NCBI RefSeq assembly: GCF_012972675.1
Contig: NZ_JABCRE010000002.1
Location: 609,001 to 673,000, forward strand
Length of the DNA stretch: 64,000 nt
Direction of reading: 5' to 3'
Source of the DNA: Pontixanthobacter rizhaonensis
GTDB taxonomy: Bacteria > Pseudomonadota > Alphaproteobacteria > Sphingomonadales > Sphingomonadaceae
In this document: positions 25,482 to 32,768 of the stretch, piece by piece
Numbering within the stretch: position 1 is the first letter of the stretch
How the letters are laid out: each line of letters opens with the position of its first letter
Notes under the pieces: generated by a model
What the model was told of the DNA's origin: nothing
Seen by the model: only the letters and a program-made list of their open reading frames with translations
The model's database searches: none
Program-made: the position numbers and the translations under genes

Positions 25482-27155
25482 TTACCTACTCAACTTCTTA
25501 TACGCCAACCGTGTAGGCCGATCCGCTGCGTCACCCAGACGGCGCCGCTTGTCTTCTTCATATTCGGCGAAGTTACCCTCGAACCATTCGACATGGCTGT
25601 CGCCTTCAAACGCCAGAATATGCGTCGCCAGACGGTCGAGGAAGAAGCGGTCGTGCGAGATAACCACGGCGCAGCCGGCGAAGTTTTCGACCGCGTCTTC
25701 CAATGCCCGCAATGTTTCCACATCCAGATCGTTGGTCGGCTCATCGAGCAGTAGCACGTTGCCGCCTTCTTTGAGCATCTTCGCCATATGCACGCGATTG
25801 CGTTCACCGCCCGATAGCTTGCCGACGACTTTTTGTTGGTCTGCGCCTTTGAAGTTAAACGCGCCGACATAGGCACGTGTGCTCATGTCGTGGCCGTTCA
25901 CTTTCATATAGTCGAGCTCGTCGCTGACTTCCTGCCACACGTTGTTTTTCGGGTTCAGATCATCGCGGCTCTGGTCAACAAAACCCAGATGCACAGTCTC
26001 ACCGATTTCGATGGTGCCGCTATCGGGTTGTTCCTGGCCGGTGATCATTTTGAACAGGGTCGATTTACCCGCGCCGTTGGGGCCGATCACGCCGACAATG
26101 CCGCCCGGTGGCAGCATGAAGGACAGGTCTTCAAACAGCAGCTTATCGCCGAATGCTTTGGAAATGCCCTTGGCTTCGATCACTTTGCTGCCGAGGCGTT
26201 CGGGCACTTGAATAACGATCTGTGCTTTGCCCGGTTTGCGGTCCTGCTGCGCTTCCTGCAATTGTTCAAATTTGCGGATACGCGCTTTCGATTTGGTCTG
26301 GCGGCCTTTGGTACCCTGACGGATCCATTCGAGTTCTTCTGACAAGGCTTTCTGGCGGCCGGAATCCTCGCGATCTTCCTGCGCCATCCGCTTGGATTTC
26401 TTGTCGAGATAGGTCGAGTAATTGCCCTCATACGGGTAATAGGAACCGCGATCGAGTTCCAAAATCCATTCCACCACATTGTCGAGGAAGTACCGATCGT
26501 GCGTGATCATCAGCACGGCACCGGCATATTCTTTCAAGTGGTTTTCCAGCCATTCAACGCTTTCCGCATCCAAGTGGTTGGTCGGTTCGTCAAGCAACAG
26601 GATGCTCGGTTTCTGGATCAACAAGCGGGTGAGGGCGACCCGGCGGCGTTCACCGCCCGACAGGTTCTCGACCGAGGAATCGGAAGGCGGGCAGCGCAGC
26701 GCCTCCATCGCGATCTCAAGCTGGTTGTCGAGCGTCCACCCGTCAACCGCGTCGATCTGCGTCTGTAATTCATTCATCTCATCGCCGAGCGCTTCGAAAT
26801 CGGCATCAGGTTCCGCCATTTGCGCGGAAACAGCATTGAAACGATCAACCAGATCGGCAGTAGCCCGCGCGCCGTCTTTCACGTTTTCGAGAACGGTTTT
26901 GCTGTTATCCAGCTCCGGCTCCTGCGCCAGATAGCCGACAGTAATGTTCTCGCCTGCCCATGCTTCACCGGTAATATCGGTATCCAGGCCGGCCATGATC
27001 TTGATCAGCGTGGATTTACCCGCGCCGTTAGGGCCCACGATGCCGATTTTCGCGCCTTGATAGAATTGCAGATTGATGTTCGACAGAACCGGCTTTTTCG
27101 CACCGGGGAAAGTCTTGGTCATGTTCTTCATGACATATGCGTATTGCGCGGCCAT
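25482..27155 (-). CDS. ettA: Energy-dependent translational throttle protein EttA
   Basis: About 557 residues, the same length as E. coli EttA. It is an ABC-F protein with two nucleotide-binding domains: Walker A GPNGAGKST twice, signatures ENLSGGERRRVAL and GKLSGGERNRVHM, and Walker B ILLLDEPTNHLD and VLLLDEPTNDLD. The inter-domain linker WIRQGTKGRQTKSKARI and the first-domain arm are typical of EttA. There are no membrane segments. EttA binds the ribosomal E site and regulates entry into elongation according to the ATP/ADP ratio. The ATG at 27155 (MAAQYAYVM) has AAGGA upstream and is preferred to 27179. It is convergent with the LacI-like gene. Confidence 0.93.
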   Translation of the reverse strand: MAAQYAYVMKNMTKTFPGAKKPVLSNINLQFYQGAKIGIVGPNGAGKSTLIKIMAGLDTDITGEAWAGENITVGYLAQEPELDNSKTVLENVKDGARATADLVDRFNAVSAQMAEPDADFEALGDEMNELQTQIDAVDGWTLDNQLEIAMEALRCPPSDSSVENLSGGERRRVALTRLLIQKPSILLLDEPTNHLDAESVEWLENHLKEYAGAVLMITHDRYFLDNVVEWILELDRGSYYPYEGNYSTYLDKKSKRMAQEDREDSGRQKALSEELEWIRQGTKGRQTKSKARIRKFEQLQEAQQDRKPGKAQIVIQVPERLGSKVIEAKGISKAFGDKLLFEDLSFMLPPGGIVGVIGPNGAGKSTLFKMITGQEQPDSGTIEIGETVHLGFVDQSRDDLNPKNNVWQEVSDELDYMKVNGHDMSTRAYVGAFNFKGADQQKVVGKLSGGERNRVHMAKMLKEGGNVLLLDEPTNDLDVETLRALEDAVENFAGCAVVISHDRFFLDRLATHILAFEGDSHVEWFEGNFAEYEEDKRRRLGDAADRPTRLAYKKLSR

Positions 27156-27300
27156 CGTGTCGGTCCTTCGGGGTAGCAACTAATCTGTTTGAATATGCTG
27201 GCCAGATAGGGATTAAGCGCGCTGCGGGCAAGCACGACGTGTGGGCTAAGCCACAAGCAGGGCTTGGCTTTGCAGCGGGGCGGCATTAGCACCTGCCGCT

Positions 27301-28722
27301 ATGACAAAAACACTCCTCGCGCTGAGCGCTGCCGCCCTTTGTTTCACCATGCCAGTTTTGGCCGCTGCGCAAGTTCCGGGGGGAGTGTATAAATACCCGG
27401 CGCAAGCCGAAGCAGATGCGGCGCTGGAATTTGATAGAGCGGCATGGGACTTTGTCGAAGGCGTCACGACCGAGGTCGGACCGCGTCAGGCCGGAACAGA
27501 GGCAGAGGCGCGCGGCCGCGACTGGGCGGTGAAATGGCTCAAGGCGCGGGGCTTCCAGAATGTTGCGGACGAGCCGTTCATGATGGACACGTGGGTACCC
27601 GGCGACACGCATAAGGCCGAAATCACCAGCCCGTTCCCGCAGCCTTTCGTAATCCAGCCACTGGGCGGTAGCGCTTCGACCGGACCTGACGGTATCGAAG
27701 CCGAAGTGGTGATGTTCAAAACGGTGGCTGATTTAAACGCGGCGCCTGCGGGAAGCCTAGAGGGCAAGATCGCCTATATCAGCCATTCAATGACACCAAC
27801 GCAGGATGGCTCCCAATATGGCTTCGCCGGGCCGGCGCGCTGGGTCGGGGCGGGGATCGCCAAGAATAAGGGCGCGATTGCCACTGTGATCAAATCGGTC
27901 GGCACCGATTATCACCGCAACCCGCATACTGGCGGCACAACTTTCCGCAATGCTGATGGATCGACAGATGTCGGCCGTGTCGTCCCGACACCGGCGGGCG
28001 CTTTATCGCTGCCGGATGCCGCGAATCTTGAACGGATGTTTGAGCGTGCCGGTGATCGTCCCATCACGATGAAACTGGTGCTGACGCCGGAGCGGCTGGG
28101 CATGACGCAAAGCGGCAATGTCGTGGGTGAGATTGTTGGTACCAACCCTGATCTCCCACCGGTTCTGCTCGCCTGCCATCTTGATAGCTGGTGGAATTCG
28201 CCTGGTGCTTTTGACGATGGTGCCGGGTGCGGGATCGCTGCCGCTGCGGCGTTGAATGTCCAAAAGCACGGCCAGCCCTTACGCACGATTCGCGTGCTGT
28301 TTGCCGGGGCGGAGGAAGTCGGATTATTCGGCAGCACCGCTTATTCAGAAGCGCATATCGATGAGCCCATTGGTGTCGCCTATGAAAGTGATTTCGGGGC
28401 GGACCGGATCTGGCGTTTTGAAAGCAACTTCCGCGACACCAACCCTGACCTTCATGCAGAGCTTGCCGCCTCGGTAGCGCGCTTTGGCGTTGCGGATTCG
28501 ACTATCGTCGCGCGGGGCGGGGCGGATATCAACATTGCCCGCGACCAGAAAACAGCGATCATCGATTTGCAGCAGGACGGCACCCGCTATTTCGACCTGC
28601 ACCACACGCCGGATGATACTCTGGACAAGATTGATCCGGTGCAATTGCGCCAGAATGTAGCGGTATGGACCCAGATCACCGGTATCCTCGCCAATTATGA
28701 AGGGTCAATTCAGGGTGACTGA
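27301..28722 (+). CDS. Exported M28-family zinc aminopeptidase
   Basis: A 473-residue protein with a signal peptide (cleavage near PVLAAAQ), then an M28 peptidase fold with a PA-like insertion (about residues 130-260). Probable zinc ligands are in LACHLDSWWNSPGAFDDGAGCG (His and Asp), AGAEEVGLFGS (Glu-Glu) and, near the C-terminus, DLHHTPDDTLDKID (His). This is the co-catalytic zinc pattern of M28 aminopeptidases and carboxypeptidases. The enzyme probably trims peptides in the periplasm. A strong terminator follows. It is a single gene divergent from ettA. Confidence 0.87.
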   Translation: MTKTLLALSAAALCFTMPVLAAAQVPGGVYKYPAQAEADAALEFDRAAWDFVEGVTTEVGPRQAGTEAEARGRDWAVKWLKARGFQNVADEPFMMDTWVPGDTHKAEITSPFPQPFVIQPLGGSASTGPDGIEAEVVMFKTVADLNAAPAGSLEGKIAYISHSMTPTQDGSQYGFAGPARWVGAGIAKNKGAIATVIKSVGTDYHRNPHTGGTTFRNADGSTDVGRVVPTPAGALSLPDAANLERMFERAGDRPITMKLVLTPERLGMTQSGNVVGEIVGTNPDLPPVLLACHLDSWWNSPGAFDDGAGCGIAAAAALNVQKHGQPLRTIRVLFAGAEEVGLFGSTAYSEAHIDEPIGVAYESDFGADRIWRFESNFRDTNPDLHAELAASVARFGVADSTIVARGGADINIARDQKTAIIDLQQDGTRYFDLHHTPDDTLDKIDPVQLRQNVAVWTQITGILANYEGSIQGD

Positions 28723-28768
28723 CGCTGTTGAACACCTGCTTTAATTTGCGGGCAAATCCACCGGATAA

Positions 28769-28805
28769 CAAAAGGCCAGCTTCTGTCTGAGAAGCTGGCC
28801 TTTTT
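28769..28805. terminator. Strong bidirectional terminator
   Basis: AAAAGGCCAGCTTC and GAAGCTGGCCTTTTT form a perfect 14-base stem around a seven-base loop, with T-runs on both strands. It sits between the convergent M28 peptidase gene and the small secreted-protein gene ending at 28837 and can serve both. Confidence 0.92.
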
Positions 28806-28836
28806 CTGTGCTTAGTGAGAGGAACTCACTCGGCGA

Positions 28837-29235
28837 TTATGGTGATACCGGCACGTCGTCATCATCATTTCCGCTAAGGGCAAATACGCCGCCTGCAATG
28901 GCAGCCAGACCGACGAGTATGGGCAACAGGTCAATTCCGCTACCGGCTTCTTCAACCACTGCTGGGGCGGCCTCTGCAACGGCGGGTGCTGTAGGCTGGG
29001 TAACAGGTGCAGTTGGTTGAACTGCCGGAGCGGGCGCTTTTAGAGGAAGCACGCATCCTTGCGCGCCAGAAACACAGGGGTTGCCCATCATCGTGCTTAT
29101 TTGCAGAAGCGACGGTGATGTAGCTGCGAATGAATAGGCCGGAGCGGAACTTGTTACGGTGTTCGCTTGTGCAGCAACTGAACCAACAATCAAAAACGAT
29201 GCCAATGCAGCGCTCGTTGCTTTCTTAAAAAACAT
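28837..29235 (-). CDS. Small exported protein with C-terminal membrane segment
   Basis: About 132 residues from the ATG at 29235, which has GAGGG seven bases upstream. It begins with a signal peptide (MFFKKATSAALASFLIVGSVAAQA), then a Ser/Thr-rich part containing one Cys pair (GNPCVSGAQGCVLPL), a Pro/Ala-rich stretch, a C-terminal hydrophobic helix (LLPILVGLAAIAGGVFAL) and an acidic tail SGNDDDDVPVSP. Similar short secreted proteins with Asp-rich tails ending in PVSP are common in sphingomonads, but I know of no assigned function. A 16-base palindrome lies 45 bases upstream. Confidence 0.7.
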   Translation of the reverse strand: MFFKKATSAALASFLIVGSVAAQANTVTSSAPAYSFAATSPSLLQISTMMGNPCVSGAQGCVLPLKAPAPAVQPTAPVTQPTAPAVAEAAPAVVEEAGSGIDLLPILVGLAAIAGGVFALSGNDDDDVPVSP

Positions 29236-29279
29236 AATAAAACCCTCAAAACACTTCAATAAAAATATCGACAGGTAAT

Positions 29280-29295
29280 ATGAACACTTGTTCAT
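29280..29295. promoter_or_regulatory. Palindrome ATGAACA-CT-TGTTCAT
   Basis: A perfect seven-base inverted repeat with a two-base centre, about 45 bases upstream of the small secreted-protein gene that reads leftwards. Its position and symmetry suggest an operator. It lies in an AT-rich spacer. Confidence 0.45.
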
Positions 29296-29456
29296 TTCAA
29301 ATTTATCATCAAAATCGAGATGTGGCGTATCTTATAGAGTGATTCGTTGGGCTCAGTCCATATGCAGAAGTGTAAACAATTGTTTTAGCATTCGTGTAAG
29401 ATGATGTATATTATCGCAAATAATTGAAAAATTACTTCTCTACAATTTGACAGACA

Positions 29457-29527
29457 TCGTGCGCAGGAACATTCCAGTAAAACGTGTGGCACGTATTCGT
29501 AAGTCAGTTTCAGTGCCCTGCGCACGA
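29457..29527 (+). promoter_or_regulatory. Nested inverted repeats, candidate structured leader
   Basis: TCGTGCGCAGG (29457-29467) and CCTGCGCACGA (29517-29527) are perfect 11-base inverted repeats, enclosing a smaller hairpin ACGTG-TGG-CACGT (29482-29494). Further on, GGCC-CTC-GGCC lies close to the AAGGAG ribosome binding site of the gene at 29568. Together these could fold the 5' leader of that gene. The surrounding spacer 29236-29567 is markedly AT-rich and has no gene I can support. Confidence 0.45.
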
Positions 29528-29567
29528 ATTTACGGCCCTCGGCCGGTTCATTATTAAGGAGCAAAAT

Positions 29568-29975
29568 ATGCGAAGTTTGATTGTTTTAACGGGATTGGTG
29601 GGCGCGAGTATCTCGCTTGCTGCACCAGCTGCAGCCCAAACAAACCTGTCTGGCGAGGAGCTGCGCGGGCAGACTGTTGACGTTCTGTTTTCCGACGGCA
29701 CGCGCAATGCAGTCTTTTTTGGCGGAGACGGTAATGCTGTTATCGCGGCGCCGTCAGGCTTGCGCTCAAACGGTACATGGAGCGCATCTGGCGGTAAAAT
29801 CTGTTTGAACGCAAGCGGCGCCAGCGAATGTTGGGGTTATGTCCGCCGGTTTACAGCCGGACAGGCTGTGACATTGAATAGCAGCTGCAACGAAACATCG
29901 CAGTGGACCGCACGGTCGGTCAATGCGCCGGTCCAGCAAGTCGCTCCTGCGATTACTCGCGGAGAGCGGGGCTAA
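29568..29975 (+). CDS. Small exported protein of unknown function
   Basis: A 135-residue exported protein starting at ATG 29568, with an excellent AAGGAG seven bases upstream. The signal peptide is MRSLIVLTGLVGASISLAAP with likely cleavage after AAAQ. The mature domain has a short beta-rich pattern (GQTVDVLFSDGTRNAVFFGGDG, GTWSASGGKICLNASGASECWGY) with three or four cysteines that may form disulfides. I recognise no named family. The stop lies six bases before the GTG of the L,D-transpeptidase gene, so the two form an operon and it may act at the cell wall. Confidence 0.75.
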   Translation: MRSLIVLTGLVGASISLAAPAAAQTNLSGEELRGQTVDVLFSDGTRNAVFFGGDGNAVIAAPSGLRSNGTWSASGGKICLNASGASECWGYVRRFTAGQAVTLNSSCNETSQWTARSVNAPVQQVAPAITRGERG

Positions 29976-29981
29976 GCATTG

Positions 29982-31190
29982 GTGAATACCCGTCTTGATA
30001 CGCGTATGTGTACGCTATTGGCCTGCGGGTTGATGGCTTTGCAGGCGCCTGCGGTTTTGGCATCTGATGGAGCATCCCCTTCTCCGTCGGGTGCCATTGC
30101 CGCCAACATTTCCGCGACTGGAACGGGCAATGATACGGCCCCTCAGCAAGTGGAATGGCCAGAGGTCAAGTGGGTCGCGGAAACCGAGAATTTTCTGCAA
30201 GTTCGCTTCCGCAATGCTGCCGAAAACTTCACGGCGGAATGGGGCAACCTGCCGCAAGAGCGCGTATCGCAGGGTGCGGTGCTGCGCGAAGGCAGTGCCG
30301 GACCCAGAGTGGTGGCGGTCCGCCGCAGGCTGGGGCTGCCCGAAGCCGGTATTTTCGACGCCAATTTGGGGGACAGAATATCGACCTATCGCGCGGCCCA
30401 TGATTTACCGGCGGGGCGGCATATTGATAATACGCTGATCCGCTCGTTCAATCTTGGCTTCGCGCATTACGCGCGGCTGATTGACCGCAATTTGCAGCGG
30501 CTGCGCCGATTGCCAGGGCGGTTGGGGAACCGCTTCGTATTGGTCGATAGCGCGGTACAGCAATTATCGATGTTTGACGGCCAGCAGATTGCCGGATCAA
30601 TGAAAGTCGTGGTGGGTAAAGCCAGCGACCAAACACCATCATTGGTCGGGGAAATCGACCGTGTGGTGCTCAACCCTTATTGGAACGTCCCGCCCGACCT
30701 TACACAAAGCCGGTATGCGGCACGCGTGCTGGATGGCGGTAAGCGGTATTTGGATACACGCGGGTTCGAGGCGCTATCGGATTGGTCCGATACGGCCCGT
30801 GTTCTGGGGTATGACGAAGTGAACTGGCGATTTGTCGCGTCGGGTGAGCGAGAATTGCGTCTGCGGCAGCGCCCGGGCCCTGGTAACGGCATGGGTACGA
30901 TCAAATTCATGTTCGCAAATGAGTATGGGGTCTATCTGCATGATACCCCAAGCAAAGCGTTGTTTGATAGGTCCAACCGCCTGTTTAGTGCTGGCTGTGT
31001 CCGGCTGGAAAAACCATGGCAATTGGCAGAATGGTTGTTCGGGTTTACCCCCACAACGCCAAGCTCAGATCCAGAGCAATCGGTCAATCTTCCCGAAACG
31101 GTGCCGATTTATATGGTCTATTTAACTGCCACACCCAGCGCCGACGGATTCGATTTCCGCAGCGATGTTTATGGGCGTGACATTCTATAA
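29982..31190 (+). CDS. L,D-transpeptidase (YkuD family)
   Basis: About 402 residues. A signal peptide (cleavage near AVLASDG) is followed by an N-terminal region with a peptidoglycan-binding-like helical segment (GPRVVAVRRRLGLPEAG) and a C-terminal YkuD domain. The catalytic site is YLHDTPSKALFDRSNRLFSAGCVRLEKP, with Cys at about residue 339 and the conserved SxGCxR motif. The enzyme forms 3-3 cross-links or attaches proteins to peptidoglycan in the periplasm. GTG at 29982 is chosen over TTG at 29979; the start is six bases after the preceding stop. Confidence 0.9.
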   Translation: MNTRLDTRMCTLLACGLMALQAPAVLASDGASPSPSGAIAANISATGTGNDTAPQQVEWPEVKWVAETENFLQVRFRNAAENFTAEWGNLPQERVSQGAVLREGSAGPRVVAVRRRLGLPEAGIFDANLGDRISTYRAAHDLPAGRHIDNTLIRSFNLGFAHYARLIDRNLQRLRRLPGRLGNRFVLVDSAVQQLSMFDGQQIAGSMKVVVGKASDQTPSLVGEIDRVVLNPYWNVPPDLTQSRYAARVLDGGKRYLDTRGFEALSDWSDTARVLGYDEVNWRFVASGERELRLRQRPGPGNGMGTIKFMFANEYGVYLHDTPSKALFDRSNRLFSAGCVRLEKPWQLAEWLFGFTPTTPSSDPEQSVNLPETVPIYMVYLTATPSADGFDFRSDVYGRDIL

Positions 31191-31309
31191 TTCTGGCGGA
31201 ATTGGGTCAGATATAAACTCCTCACCGCTTCTGCAGTGCGCCGGGGAAACAGGGTGCGCCCGGTTTACAGCCGTTCAGCCCCAAAAGATCTGCTGTTGCC
31301 CCTGCCAAT

Positions 31310-31339
31310 ACCGGTTCCAGAGAAACCGGTTCCGGAGAA
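31310..31339. repeat. Tandem 15-base repeat
   Basis: ACCGGTTCCAGAGAA is followed directly by ACCGGTTCCGGAGAA, one difference in 15 bases. It lies in the 257-base space between the L,D-transpeptidase gene and tRNA-Pro, where no gene is visible. Confidence 0.7.
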
Positions 31340-31447
31340 GTCGCCGGCATGAGGTCGTGCCCCTTGATACGGCCCACGTGCGATAGGTCCGGCTAAGCCG
31401 CGATAGATATCATTGTGTTGTGAGGCCTAACGGCCAGAATGAAATGA

Positions 31448-31524
31448 TGGTCGGGGAGACAAGATTCGAACTTGCGACCCCCTGTACCCAAAACAGGTGC
31501 GCTACCAGGCTGCGCCACTCCCCG
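31448..31524 (-). tRNA. tRNA-Pro(UGG)
   Basis: A 77-base cloverleaf on the minus strand. The acceptor stem is CGGGGAG/CTCCCCG, discriminator A, and CCA is encoded. The D-arm contains GGCGCAGCCTGGTAGCGC, and the anticodon stem CCTGT/ACAGG encloses TTTGGGT, giving anticodon TGG. The T-arm has GTTCGAATC. It reads codons CCA and CCG, and perhaps the other proline codons. Confidence 0.97.
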
Positions 31525-31573
31525 ACTCTATCATTTCATCAATTCCAATGAAGGAATTGAACCAGTTGGCATC

Positions 31574-31650
31574 TGGTGGGCCCGGAGGGATTCGAACCCC
31601 CGACCTAGCCGTTATGAGCGGCCAGCTCTAACCAACTGAGCTACAGGCCC
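31574..31650 (-). tRNA. tRNA with CAU anticodon, probably tRNA-Ile2
   Basis: A 77-base cloverleaf with acceptor GGGCCTG/CGGGCCC, discriminator A and encoded CCA. The anticodon stem GGCCG/CGGCT (one G-T pair) holds the loop CTCATAA, anticodon CAT. The acceptor stem and the GGCCGC-TCATAA-CGGCT arm match the pattern of tRNA-Ile2, whose C34 is converted to lysidine by TilS to read AUA, rather than elongator or initiator tRNA-Met. Confident as a tRNA, less so for Ile2 over Met. Confidence 0.93.
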
Positions 31651-31732
31651 ATAAGATGCCGTACAGCGTGGCAGCGCCTAGCGGGGGTATTCGAGCTGCG
31701 CAAGCCCGGAAATGCATCGATCCGAACAAAGC

Positions 31733-32731
31733 TTACTTTTCTACGGAATTCAGGACCTCTTTTACGGTTGTCGGCCGCACTCCGCGCATATCGAGATAGG
31801 AATAGATACGCGTCCACCAATCATACAGCGAATCCAGATCGTCTGCATTGTGGACGTAAGGCGTGTTGCCCGGCACGATTGAGGGACTGTGGAAAGACAG
31901 CACCAGCAGCGGCAAGCCGTCATCAATCGCAATATCAATACCGCGCAATGCCTCATCTGCAGTAACCCCCTCAGGTGTGAGAGAGATTCGTTCCAGCAAG
32001 CCGAGCTTGGATGCCAGACCCGTGAGCTGAGGCACCTTGGACAATAAGGGGTACAGGGTGCGCCCTTGCTTGCGCAATATGCCGAAATACACCGTTGTCA
32101 GCGGCAGCTCGAGCAGCTGCTTGGCATCATCAACCCAATAGGGTTCAAGCGGAAAGCCGCTATAATCCCTACCGCCCGCGGCCCGATAATCGAAATTGGC
32201 GCGCACGGAGCTGTCGACGGCAACACCGGCTTCTTTGAGCATTTCCCCGGTTGATGGGCCAAGGCCATACCGCCCGGCGCGGTAGATTTGCGGCTCGACA
32301 TTGAAATTCGCGCATATGGTATCGCGCAGGTTCAGGAATTTCTTCCGCTCAAGCTCGTGCGGCAGATTGCCAGCATAGCTATTATGCGCAGTCACTTCTT
32401 CGTCAAAAGGCGGGTTGACCCAAGGATGCAATTGTATGCCAACCTCCGCCTTGCCAGCAGCCAGTGGGCCAGCCAGTACGGCTTGCGCTTCTGTGGATGT
32501 CGCAATCGGCCAGTCGATGAGATATACTGGACAGACGCCAAGCCCTTCGCAAAATTCCTGAAAACGGGCGAGCTTGGCCACATGGCCAAGGCCGTGACCT
32601 TCCTTTTGAAAGGGCTTTTCCCAGTCAAATTCTTCTTCGGTATCAACCGTTAGCAGGGACCGTATGCCGAAATCCTGAGAGAATTTTGCTGCCGATCCAA
32701 GTTTGGGAGGTGTGGTTATCGGCCGGTCCAA
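31733..32731 (-). CDS. Polysaccharide deacetylase-like protein (WalW type)
   Basis: A 332-residue protein of the carbohydrate esterase 4/NodB-like fold. The first motif is SLLTVDTEEEFDW, where the usual TFDD is replaced by TVDTE. The metal/His motif is represented by GIQLHPWVNPPF and the later motifs by YRAGRYGLGPST and LLVLSFHSPSIVPG. This pattern matches WalW-like proteins associated with lipopolysaccharide or polysaccharide genes in alphaproteobacteria. There is no signal peptide. It lies 37 bases downstream of the histidine kinase gene and is likely co-transcribed. Confidence 0.75.
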   Translation of the reverse strand: MDRPITTPPKLGSAAKFSQDFGIRSLLTVDTEEEFDWEKPFQKEGHGLGHVAKLARFQEFCEGLGVCPVYLIDWPIATSTEAQAVLAGPLAAGKAEVGIQLHPWVNPPFDEEVTAHNSYAGNLPHELERKKFLNLRDTICANFNVEPQIYRAGRYGLGPSTGEMLKEAGVAVDSSVRANFDYRAAGGRDYSGFPLEPYWVDDAKQLLELPLTTVYFGILRKQGRTLYPLLSKVPQLTGLASKLGLLERISLTPEGVTADEALRGIDIAIDDGLPLLVLSFHSPSIVPGNTPYVHNADDLDSLYDWWTRIYSYLDMRGVRPTTVKEVLNSVEK

Positions 32732-32768
32732 CTGCTTGTGATCCCCTAAGTATACGTATTGTTCGGCG

